Shown piece after piece: positions 8,809 through 16,516 of a stretch of 64,000 nucleotides of DNA. The notes under the pieces are model-generated. The model was not told the DNA's origin. It was given only the letters and a program-made list of their open reading frames with translations, and did not search any database. Positions within the stretch are counted from its first letter, which is position 1, and each line of letters opens with the position of its first letter. Location of the stretch: NCBI GenBank assembly GCA_002155895.1, contig MUMD01000222.1, positions 1 to 64,000 on the forward strand, given 5' to 3'. The translations under genes and the position numbers were made by a program. This stretch comes from Streptomyces rochei. Its GTDB lineage: Bacteria; Actinomycetota; Actinomycetes; Streptomycetales; Streptomycetaceae.

Positions 8809-9183
8809 GTGACTTCGACGACTTCCCAGCAGGAACTCTTCCGCTTCCTCGAGGACCGCTTCGCCTGCGCACAGGCCTGCACCGAGTGCGCGCGGGCCTG
8901 TGCCCTGCGGGCGAGCCTCGTGGACCCGGACGGGACCGAGAACCAGGAACTCGTGCGGCGCAAGGGCATCATGTGCGCGGAGGTCTGCGACGCGACCTGC
9001 CGGATGCTGTCCGAACAGAACCAGGTGGACGAGGACGCGATCCGCGTCCAGCTCGAGTGGTGTCTGCAGGTCTGCCTGGAGAGCGCGCACGTCTTCGACG
9101 CCCACCCGGGCGCCGAGGAGAGCGCACGGGCGTGCCGCGACTGCGCCCGCGCCTGCGGAGAGTTCCTCGCCACCCTGCGCTGA
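8809..9183 (+). CDS. Twelve-cysteine four-helix-bundle protein (DUF326 / Csp copper-storage type)
   Basis: 124 residues from a GTG start at 8809, which gives the first residue before TSTTSQQELF. Twelve cysteines fall in four helical clusters spaced CxxxC or CxxC: CAQACTECARAC, CAEVCDATC, CLQVC and CRDCARAC. This is the layout of DUF326 proteins, several of which (Csp) store Cu(I) inside a four-helix bundle. There is no signal peptide, so it would act in the cytosol. It lies within 3.5 kb of the copper-dependent oxidase genes, which makes copper handling plausible. The ribosome site is weak. Confidence 0.82.
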   Translation: MTSTTSQQELFRFLEDRFACAQACTECARACALRASLVDPDGTENQELVRRKGIMCAEVCDATCRMLSEQNQVDEDAIRVQLEWCLQVCLESAHVFDAHPGAEESARACRDCARACGEFLATLR

Positions 9184-9229
9184 CCACCGCACCCCGGGGC
9201 CGCGGCGCGCGGGGCGTTAGCCTGCCGGT

Positions 9230-10099
9230 ATGACGCTCACGCGGGCAGGCGATCCGACGGGCGACCCGGGACTGTTCGGCCCCGGCTCGGTGACCTGGCA
9301 GGCGCACGGCGACCCGATGATGTGGATCGCCGGCATCCGCGCCCTGTACCTCCAGGCGCTGCACCCGCGCGCCGTGCGCGGCGTCATGCAGAACAGCGAC
9401 TTCCGGCGCGACGCCTGGGGCCGCCTGATGCGCACCGCCGGCTTCGTCGGCACCACGACGTACGGGACCACCGAGGACGCCGAACGGGCCGGGGCCCGCG
9501 TCCGCAGGATCCACCGCATGCTCGGCGCGACGGACCCCGACACCGGCGAACGCTACGGCGTCGACGAACCCGCACTGCTGCTGTGGGTGCACTGCGCCGA
9601 GATCGGCTCCTACCTGCACGTCCTGCGCCGCTCCGGCTTCCCGCTCACCGACGCCCACGCCGACCGCTACCTCGCCGAACACCGGCACAGCGCCCGCCTG
9701 GTCGGCCTCGACCCCGCCACCGTGCCCGCGGACCGCGCCGCGCTGGCCGCGTACTTCGCGCGCGTACGGCCCGAACTGGCCGCCGGCGACGACGCGCACG
9801 AGGTCGACGACTTCCTGCGCCGCCCGCCCGTGCATCCCCTCCTGGTCCCCGCACGCGCGCTGCTGTGGCACCGGGTGGCACAACTGGCGTACGACTCCCT
9901 ACCGCCGTACGCGCACGAGCTCTACGGCAGACCGGCCCCCGATCCCGCCACCGTCACCCGTCGGCTGCGCGCCACCGGCACCGTCCTGCGCACGATTCCC
10001 GCACGTCTGCGCTGGCAACTGCCGCCCAAACACATCCTGCGCGCCATGGCACGGCTCGGGCCGGCCGCGCGCCCGGCACCGTACAAACTCGGACCATAG
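9230..10099 (+). CDS. MpaB-family (DUF2236) oxygenase
   Basis: 289 residues. It has the family signature near the N-terminus, GSVTWQAHGDPMMWIAGIRALYLQALHPRAVRGV, and later RIHRMLGATDPDTGERYGVDEPALLLWVHCAEIGSY, whose histidines are candidate haem-b ligands by analogy with the related rubber oxygenase Lcp. Members are small haem-dependent oxygenases of largely unknown substrate, acting in the cytosol; no signal peptide is seen. It stands alone, followed by the TPR kinase on the same strand. Confidence 0.85.
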   Translation: MTLTRAGDPTGDPGLFGPGSVTWQAHGDPMMWIAGIRALYLQALHPRAVRGVMQNSDFRRDAWGRLMRTAGFVGTTTYGTTEDAERAGARVRRIHRMLGATDPDTGERYGVDEPALLLWVHCAEIGSYLHVLRRSGFPLTDAHADRYLAEHRHSARLVGLDPATVPADRAALAAYFARVRPELAAGDDAHEVDDFLRRPPVHPLLVPARALLWHRVAQLAYDSLPPYAHELYGRPAPDPATVTRRLRATGTVLRTIPARLRWQLPPKHILRAMARLGPAARPAPYKLGP

Positions 10100-10169
10100 A
10101 CCGCCATACTGGACCCGCCAGGGGAGGGCGCAGCGGACAGGACACAGAGCTACGGGGGCGGGCGTAGTG

Positions 10170-12440
10170 ATGGGGGACAGCACGCTGATCCAGGGCCGGT
10201 ACCGGCTGCTCGACCGGATCGGACGCGGCGGCATGGGCGAGGTGTGGCGGGCGCGCGACGAGTCACTGGGGCGGCACGTCGCCGTCAAGTGCCTCAAGCC
10301 GCTGGGCACGGACCACGACCACGCCTTCACGCGCGTCCTCAGGGAGAGGTTCCGGCGCGAGGCCCGGGTGGCCGCCGCGCTCCAGCACCGCGGGGTGACC
10401 GTCGTGCACGACTTCGGCGAGAGCGACGGCGTGCTCTTCCTGGTCATGGAGCTGCTGGACGGGCGCGACCTGAGCCGGCTGCTGGAGGACAACAAGCACC
10501 ACCCGCTGCCGGTCGCCGACGTCGTGGACATCGCCGAACAGGTCGCCGCGGCGCTCGCGTACACCCACGAGCAGGGCATCGTGCACCGCGACCTGAAGCC
10601 CGCCAACATCGTCCGGCTGGCCGACGGCACGGTGAAGATCTGTGACTTCGGCATCGCCCGGCTCGGCCACGACGTCGGGTTCACCACCCGGCTGACCGGC
10701 ACCGGCGTCGCCATGGGCACCCCGCACTACATGTCGCCCGAACAGATCGGCGGCGACGACGTGGACCGGCGCAGCGACCTGTACTCACTGGGCTGCGTGC
10801 TCTACGAGATCGCCACCGGCGTGCCGCCCTTCGACCTCGACGACGCCTGGGCGGTCCTCGTCGGCCACCGCGACACCCGGCCCGAGCCGCCCCGCACCCA
10901 CCGGGCCGAACTCCCCGCCTACCTGGACCGGATCATCCTGGACCTGCTCGCCAAGCAGCCGGAGCAGCGCCCGCACGACGCCCGGGAGCTGGGCCGGCGG
11001 ATCACCGCCGGCCGCACGGCACCGGCGTACGCGCCGGGCGTGGTGGCGCCCCGGTCCAAGGCGCCGCAGCCGGTCGGCCGGCCGGTCGGAGCGGGCGGGG
11101 CCGAGCCGCCGTCCTGGACCGGCGGCACGACCACCGGCCGCGAGGCGACCGGCACCGGTCCGCGCACCACGCCGCCCGGCCCCGTCCCCGGGCTGTCCGC
11201 CGACCGGGTTCCCCGGCCCGGCGACCCCGGGGCCGCCGCGCCCCCCGGCGACCCCTGTCCCGCAGCGGCGCCGGAGGAGGCCGCCGCGCTGGCCGGGCGG
11301 CACCGCGCGGGCCTGAGCCTCGGGCGGCTCGGCCGCTGGGAGGAGGCGGGGGAGATCCACCGGGCGGTGGCCGCCGAGCGCGAGCGCCTGCTCGGACCCG
11401 ACCACCCGGACACGCTGGCCAGCCGTTACGAGGTCGCCTTCACCCTCAGCCGCACCGGCCACCCCGCCGAGGCGCTGCGGGCGTACAAGCGCGTGGCCGA
11501 GGCGCGTATCCGGGTGCTCGGCGCCGACCACGCCGACACCCTCGCCGTCCGCCAGGAGATGGCCTACGCCCTGGGACGGCTGGGCCGGCACGCCGACGCC
11601 CACCGGGTCTACGCGTCGGTCCTCGCCGCCCGCGAACGCGTCATGGGCCCGGACCACCCCGACACCCTGCGCTGCCGGCACAACCTGGCCTTCAACCTCG
11701 GCCGGCTGGGCCGCCCCGAGGACGCCCACCGGATGGCACGCGAGGTCGCCGAGGCCCGCGCCCGCGTGCTCGGCGCCGACCATCCCGACACCCTGGTCAC
11801 CCGCTACGAGGTGGCCTACGAGCTGGGCCGGCTGGGCCGCTGGCAGGAGGCGCTCGCCGCCTACCGCGAGGTCGCCGCGGCCCGGGAACGCGTGCTCGGC
11901 CCCGACCACCCCGACACCCTCGCCGCCCGTCACGAGATCGGCATCTGCCTCGGCCGCCTCGGCCACAGCGCGCAGGCGCTGGCCCTGTACGAGGGGCTGA
12001 TCGAGGACCGGACCCGGGCCCAGGGTCCCGATCACCCCGAGACGCTGCGCGCCCGCCACGGCCTGGGCGTCAACCTCGGCCGGCTCGGCCGCTGGGAGGA
12101 GGCCCTCGCCGAGTCCCGTGAGGTCCGCGCGCTGCGCGCCCGTGTCCTCGGTCCGGACCACCCGGACACCCTCGTCAGCCGCCGCGAGATCGCCGTCGCC
12201 CTCGGCTGGCTGGGCCGCTGGTCCGCCGCCCTCGGCGAGTACCGGGAGGTCGCCGCCGCCCGGGAACGCGTGCTGGGCCCCGACCATCCCGACACCCTCG
12301 CCGGCCGTGACGACGAGGCCCACTGCCTCGAACAACTCGGGCGTGCGGCCGAGGCCGTGGAGCTGTACCGCAGGGTCGCGGTCCTGCGCGGGTCGGGCGC
12401 GAGCCGGGCGGCGGGCACCGCGCACGCGGCCCCTTTCTGA
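10170..12440 (+). CDS. Soluble Hanks-type Ser/Thr kinase fused to eight TPR units
   Basis: 756 residues. The kinase domain (about 1-275) is complete: glycine loop IGRGGMGEVW, Lys40 in VAVK, HRDLKPAN (HRD 139-141), DFG 159-161, then MGTPHYMSPEQ. A Pro/Gly-rich linker (about 280-375) contains no membrane helix. It leads to eight 42-residue tetratricopeptide units, each ending in a variant of LGPDHPDTL, spaced 126 bp apart. I infer a cytosolic kinase that docks partners through the TPR array. ATG 10170 is preceded by an adjacent in-frame GTG at 10167; either is possible. Confidence 0.93.
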   Translation: MGDSTLIQGRYRLLDRIGRGGMGEVWRARDESLGRHVAVKCLKPLGTDHDHAFTRVLRERFRREARVAAALQHRGVTVVHDFGESDGVLFLVMELLDGRDLSRLLEDNKHHPLPVADVVDIAEQVAAALAYTHEQGIVHRDLKPANIVRLADGTVKICDFGIARLGHDVGFTTRLTGTGVAMGTPHYMSPEQIGGDDVDRRSDLYSLGCVLYEIATGVPPFDLDDAWAVLVGHRDTRPEPPRTHRAELPAYLDRIILDLLAKQPEQRPHDARELGRRITAGRTAPAYAPGVVAPRSKAPQPVGRPVGAGGAEPPSWTGGTTTGREATGTGPRTTPPGPVPGLSADRVPRPGDPGAAAPPGDPCPAAAPEEAAALAGRHRAGLSLGRLGRWEEAGEIHRAVAAERERLLGPDHPDTLASRYEVAFTLSRTGHPAEALRAYKRVAEARIRVLGADHADTLAVRQEMAYALGRLGRHADAHRVYASVLAARERVMGPDHPDTLRCRHNLAFNLGRLGRPEDAHRMAREVAEARARVLGADHPDTLVTRYEVAYELGRLGRWQEALAAYREVAAARERVLGPDHPDTLAARHEIGICLGRLGHSAQALALYEGLIEDRTRAQGPDHPETLRARHGLGVNLGRLGRWEEALAESREVRALRARVLGPDHPDTLVSRREIAVALGWLGRWSAALGEYREVAAARERVLGPDHPDTLAGRDDEAHCLEQLGRAAEAVELYRRVAVLRGSGASRAAGTAHAAPF
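11300..12400 (+). repeat. Eight in-frame 126-bp units encoding kinesin-light-chain-like TPRs
   Basis: Eight copies of a 42-codon unit (GxDHxDTL variants beginning near 11394, 11520 and onward every 126 bp) encode the TPR array. Copies are similar at DNA level, so unit gain or loss by recombination is likely between strains. Confidence 0.85.
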
Positions 12441-12541
12441 GGCTCCTGACGGGCGCCCGCGCCGCCGGACGGCGAACCACCCGCGCTTCGGTCGGCGGCG
12501 CGACCGCCGTCACAGGGAGGGGCGGGCGGCCGTGCGGCAGT

Positions 12542-12627
12542 CCCGGACCGTCGGCGAGCGGGGCTGCGGTCGTCCCCGTCCCGGACCGGCGACGAGCGGG
12601 CCTGCGGTCGTCCTGGTCCCGGGCCGG
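12542..12627. repeat. 38-bp imperfect tandem repeat, about 2.2 copies
   Basis: The motif CCCGGACCG recurs at 12542 and 12580 and, with one change, at 12618, exactly 38 bp apart. The sequence between is largely conserved (GAGCGGG..TGCGGTCGTCC). It lies in the 256-bp gap between the TPR kinase and the oxidoreductase, where I see no gene. Confidence 0.65.
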
Positions 12628-12696
12628 AGCCCGTGCGGCCGGTCCGCCGCGGCCGCCCCTCTGGCTGCCCACCGCCGCCCCGTGTTACCAAGAGCC

Positions 12697-14274
12697 ATGA
12701 CTCCGCCGACGCCGCGCCCCGCATCCCGCGCCTACGACGCCGTCGTCGTCGGCGGTGGCCACAACGGCCTGGTCGCCGCCGCCTACCTGGCCCGCGCCGG
12801 GCGCTCCGTGCTGGTGCTGGAGCGGCTGGACCACACGGGCGGGGCGGCCGTGTCCGCCCGACCGTTCGCCGGTCTCGACGCGCGGCTGTCGCGGTACTCC
12901 TACCTGGTCAGCCTGCTGCCCGAGAAGATCGTGCGGGAGCTGGACCTGGACTTCCGGGTGCGCGCACGCACCGTCTCCTCCTACACGCCCGCGCGGCGCG
13001 ACGGCCGGCCCACCGGGCTCCTCGTCGGCGGGGGCGAGCGGCGGACCCGGGAGTCCTTCGCCCGACTCACCGGCTCGGAGCGGGAGTACGCGGCCTGGCA
13101 GAGGTTCTACGGAATGACGGGGCGCGTCGCCCAGCGGGTCTTCCCGACCCTCACCGAGCCGCTGCCCACCCGGGACGAGCTGCGCCGCAGGATCGACGAC
13201 GAGGCGGCCTGGCGTGCCCTGTTCGAGGAGCCGATCGGCGTCGCCATCGAGGAGCACTTCGCGGACGACCTGGTGCGCGGTGTCGTCCTCACCGACGCGC
13301 TGATCGGCACCTTCGCCGACGCCCACGAGCCGTCCCTGGTCCAGAACCGCTGCTTCCTCTACCACGTGATCGGCGGCGGCACCGGAGCCTGGGACGTGCC
13401 GGTCGGCGGCATGGGCGCCCTCACCGACGCCCTGGGCGGCGCGGCCCGCGCGGCGGGCGCCGTGCTCGCCACCGGGCACGAGGCGCTGCGCGTCGACACG
13501 GACGGCCGGACCGCCGAGGTCACCTACCGCTCGGCCGACGGCGAGGGCGTCGTCGCCGCCCGGCACGTCCTGGTGAACGCCTCCCCGCGCGAGCTGGCCG
13601 CGCTCACCGGGCAGGCCCCGCCCCCGCCGGCCGAGGGCGCCCAGCTCAAGGTGAACATGCTGCTGACCCGTCTCCCGGCCCTGCGCGACCCGGCGGCCGA
13701 CCCCCGTGAGGCGTTCGCCGGGACCTTCCACATCGCGGAGGGCTACGAACAACTGGCCGCCGCGCACGCCGGCGCCGCCGCGGGCGAGCCGCCCGCCGCC
13801 CCGCCCTCCGAGATCTACTGCCACTCGCTGACCGACCCCGGCATCCTCGGCCCGGAGCCGGCCGCCGCGGGCATGCACACCCTCACCCTGTTCGGCCTGC
13901 ACACCCCCGCCCGCCTCTTCACCCGGGACAACGACGCCGTGCGCGAGGAACTGCTGAGGGCGACCCTCGCCCAGCTCGACGCGCACCTGGCCGAACCCCT
14001 CGAGGACTGCCTGGCGACCGACGCCGACGGACGGCCCTGCGTCGAGGCCAGGTCGCCGCTGGACCTGGAGCGCGACCTGGGCCTGCCCGGCGGCCACATC
14101 TTCCACCGCGAGCTGTCCTGGCCCCACGCCCAGGACGGCACCGGCCGCTGGGGCGTCGAGACGGGGCAGGCCAACGTCCTGCTCTGCGGCGCGGGCGCGG
14201 TGCGCGGCGGCGGAGTCAGCGGAATCCCCGGCCACAACGCGGCCATGGCGGTGCTGGAGCAGGCGACGGGCTGA
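12697..14274 (+). CDS. FAD-dependent oxidoreductase of the phytoene desaturase (CrtI-like) family
   Basis: 525 residues from ATG 12697. The dinucleotide-binding motif VVVGGGHNGLVAAAYLARAG, with ERLDHTGG for the second FAD contact, opens the protein. The C-terminal FAD motif appears as LLCGAGAVRGGGVSGIPGHNAA. Such proteins desaturate, isomerise or saturate polyprenoid or related hydrophobic substrates. There are no phytoene synthase or other carotenoid genes here, so a carotenoid role is not supported. This subgroup, widespread in actinobacteria, has no settled substrate. A 193-codon in-frame upstream extension was rejected because it runs through the intergenic 38-bp repeat and antisense of the kinase gene. 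Confidence 0.85.
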   Translation: MTPPTPRPASRAYDAVVVGGGHNGLVAAAYLARAGRSVLVLERLDHTGGAAVSARPFAGLDARLSRYSYLVSLLPEKIVRELDLDFRVRARTVSSYTPARRDGRPTGLLVGGGERRTRESFARLTGSEREYAAWQRFYGMTGRVAQRVFPTLTEPLPTRDELRRRIDDEAAWRALFEEPIGVAIEEHFADDLVRGVVLTDALIGTFADAHEPSLVQNRCFLYHVIGGGTGAWDVPVGGMGALTDALGGAARAAGAVLATGHEALRVDTDGRTAEVTYRSADGEGVVAARHVLVNASPRELAALTGQAPPPPAEGAQLKVNMLLTRLPALRDPAADPREAFAGTFHIAEGYEQLAAAHAGAAAGEPPAAPPSEIYCHSLTDPGILGPEPAAAGMHTLTLFGLHTPARLFTRDNDAVREELLRATLAQLDAHLAEPLEDCLATDADGRPCVEARSPLDLERDLGLPGGHIFHRELSWPHAQDGTGRWGVETGQANVLLCGAGAVRGGGVSGIPGHNAAMAVLEQATG

Positions 14275-14359
14275 GTGGCGCATGCGCCGGACGGAGCTGG
14301 GTACCGCGACATAACGGAAATTCCGTACGCACGATCCGTACGACAACAAGGAGCCCGCC

Positions 14360-14551
14360 ATGGCCGACCTCAGCCCCATCGACCTGCAGAAGGCCCTCAG
14401 CGGCATGGACTACCCGGCGGACAAGAAGTCGCTCGTCGACTGCGCCCGCAAGAACAAGGCCGACGAGAAGGTCGTGAGCCGTCTCGACGGCCTCAAGGAG
14501 AACAGCTTCGACGGCCCCAACGAGGTGCAGAAGGCCGTCTTCAACGGCTAG
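14360..14551 (+). CDS. DUF2795 small protein
   Basis: 63 residues, ATG with GGAG at good spacing. MADLSPIDLQKALSGMDYPA followed by DKKSLVDCARKNKADEKVVSRLDGL is the compact helical DUF2795 fold, common in actinobacteria and often next to stress genes. It is upstream of nothing co-directional, so probably monocistronic, with its own promoter in the AT-richer stretch at 14300-14345. Function unknown. Confidence 0.9.
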   Translation: MADLSPIDLQKALSGMDYPADKKSLVDCARKNKADEKVVSRLDGLKENSFDGPNEVQKAVFNG

Positions 14552-14579
14552 CGGACGCCTCCGGGACGCGTACGGCCGG

Positions 14580-16355
14580 TCAGTCGGCCGACGCCGTCCA
14601 CCCCACCGCCTCGACCCGCGCCGCGTCCGCCGGACGCGCGTCGTGGAACAGGACGCGGCCCGCCGCCTCGGCGCGCAGCCCGTCGACGTACGCCCCGCGC
14701 CCCACGTACAGCCGGTCGGTCGTGTACCGCCAGCGCAGCGTGAGACCGCGGGCGGTCGGCAGGGCGGCCGTCAGCCCGTGCCAGACGCGGCCCGACCAGC
14801 CGCTGACCGCACCCGCCGGGTGCACCCGCGGTTCCTCGCCGCGGCGCGTGGTCGTGAACGGCACGGGTGCCCAGGTGGCGCCGCCGTCGGTGGTGGCCTC
14901 CAGGACCAGGGCGTCCGAGCCCGGCTCGGTGTCCCACCACACCGCGCAGCGCAGCCTCGCTCCACCGCCGGAGGTGTCCAGCGCGGGCAGCGTCAGCGTG
15001 GCCGTCGTGGAACCGGCCGTCCCGGAGAACCACGCCGTACGCCCGTGCGCGGGGCGGACCGGCACGGCCCGCGCCAGGTCGGTGGCGGCGGCGACCCGGG
15101 GAGCCGACCCCGAACGCCAGGTACGCACCGGGTGCACCGAGTTGCCCAGCACCACCAGGAACGAGTCGGTCGTCGGGTCCAGCACCAGCGAGGTACCGGT
15201 GAAGCCGGTGTGCCCGGCGGTGCGCGGGGTGGCCATGGCGCCCATGTACCAATGCTGGTACAGCTCGAAGCCCAGGCCGTGCTCGTCGCCCGGGAAGTCG
15301 GTGTTGAAGTCGGTGAACATCAGCTCCACCGATTCCGGGCGCAGGATGCGCGTCCGTCCGTAGGAGCCGCCGTTGAGCAGGGTGCGGCCGAGCACCGCCA
15401 GGTCCCAGGCGCAGGAGAACACCCCGGCGTGCCCGGCGACGCCGCCGAGGCTGAAGGCGTTCTCGTCGTGCACCTCGCCCCACACCAGCCCCCGGTCCAG
15501 GCCGGACCAGGGCTGCCGGGCGTCCTCGGTGGCCGCGATCCGGGGTCTCCAGGAGGCGGGCGGGTTGTAGCGGGTGCGGCCGAGGCCGAGCGGGGCGGTG
15601 ATCTCCTCGCGCAGCAGGACGTCCAGGGTGCGGCCCGTGACCTGCTCCAGCACCAGCTGGAGGGAGATCATGTTGAGGTCCGAGTACAGGTACGCCGTGC
15701 CCGGCGGGCTGACCGGCGCCTCGTCGTAGACGAGCTGCACCTTCTCCTCGTACGTGGGCACCCGGTACAGCGGGATCCACGCCCGGAAACCGGAGGTGTG
15801 GGTCAGCAACTGGCGGACCGTCACGGCCTGCTTGTCGGCCCGGCCGAACTCCGGCAGGTACGCGGCGACCGGCGCCTCCAGCTCGATCGCGCCGCGCTCC
15901 AGCTGCTGCACGGCGAGGATCGAGGTGAACAGCTTCGAGATCGACGCGAGGTCGAACACGGTGTCCTCGGTCATGGGAATCTGCTCCCCGGCGGGGAACT
16001 CCACGCCGGTGTCGCTCTCCTCGTCGTAGGCCCGGTAGCGCACCGCCATGCCGATCGGCTCGTGCAGCGCCACCGTCCCGCCCCGGCCGGCGAGCAGCAC
16101 GGCGCCCGCGTACCAGGGGTGTGCGGGGGAGGGGCCGAGGAACGCCTCCGCGTGGGTGACGAGTCGGCGCAGGTGCCCGGCGAGCAGTCCGGCGCGCTCG
16201 GCGGAGCCGCGCCGCAGTGTGGGGCGGCGGCCCTTGTCCGCGACGGCCTCGGCCGGTCCGGCCGCGAACGGGGCGATGGCCAGGGCGCCGCCCAGGGCCA
16301 GGGCGCCGGCGCCCAGTTGACGCCGAGTGAATCCGTTCGTCACCTGTCCGGCCAT
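14580..16355 (-). CDS. Tat-exported serine hydrolase of the beta-lactamase/esterase superfamily
   Basis: 591 residues. The twin-arginine signal is FTRRQLGAGALALGGALAIA, with cleavage after about residue 38. The catalytic SxxK motif is S138-I-S-K141 and the second motif is YSDLN at 224-228; a late HTGFTGTS may serve as the KTG equivalent. A C-terminal domain of about 180 residues is beta-rich (SGWSGRVWHGL...) and may bind carbohydrate or cell wall. The ATG at 16355 is favoured over GTG 16373 because GGGAGG lies 7 bases before it. It probably acts outside the cell on a peptide, amide or ester; the exact substrate is unknown. Confidence 0.87.
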   Translation of the reverse strand: MAGQVTNGFTRRQLGAGALALGGALAIAPFAAGPAEAVADKGRRPTLRRGSAERAGLLAGHLRRLVTHAEAFLGPSPAHPWYAGAVLLAGRGGTVALHEPIGMAVRYRAYDEESDTGVEFPAGEQIPMTEDTVFDLASISKLFTSILAVQQLERGAIELEAPVAAYLPEFGRADKQAVTVRQLLTHTSGFRAWIPLYRVPTYEEKVQLVYDEAPVSPPGTAYLYSDLNMISLQLVLEQVTGRTLDVLLREEITAPLGLGRTRYNPPASWRPRIAATEDARQPWSGLDRGLVWGEVHDENAFSLGGVAGHAGVFSCAWDLAVLGRTLLNGGSYGRTRILRPESVELMFTDFNTDFPGDEHGLGFELYQHWYMGAMATPRTAGHTGFTGTSLVLDPTTDSFLVVLGNSVHPVRTWRSGSAPRVAAATDLARAVPVRPAHGRTAWFSGTAGSTTATLTLPALDTSGGGARLRCAVWWDTEPGSDALVLEATTDGGATWAPVPFTTTRRGEEPRVHPAGAVSGWSGRVWHGLTAALPTARGLTLRWRYTTDRLYVGRGAYVDGLRAEAAGRVLFHDARPADAARVEAVGWTASAD

Positions 16356-16516
16356 CGAAGAGCCTCCCGCCACCGAAGCTGAAAGTATCTTTCGTGGATC
16401 GCCGTGCGGGGTGAAACTTTCCTGTCAGGGACCGGTCGTGTCAATGGGGCGTGCGGAGCCGACGGGCCGTCGGACCCGCCCGGCAGGCCGCCGGGCGGGT
16501 CGCGGGGCGGCGCGGC

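Noticed and set aside
12118..12696. An upstream in-frame extension of the CrtI-like gene
   Set aside because: It passes through the 38-bp repeat and the kinase's 3' end out of frame; the FAD motif begins about 17 codons after ATG 12697.
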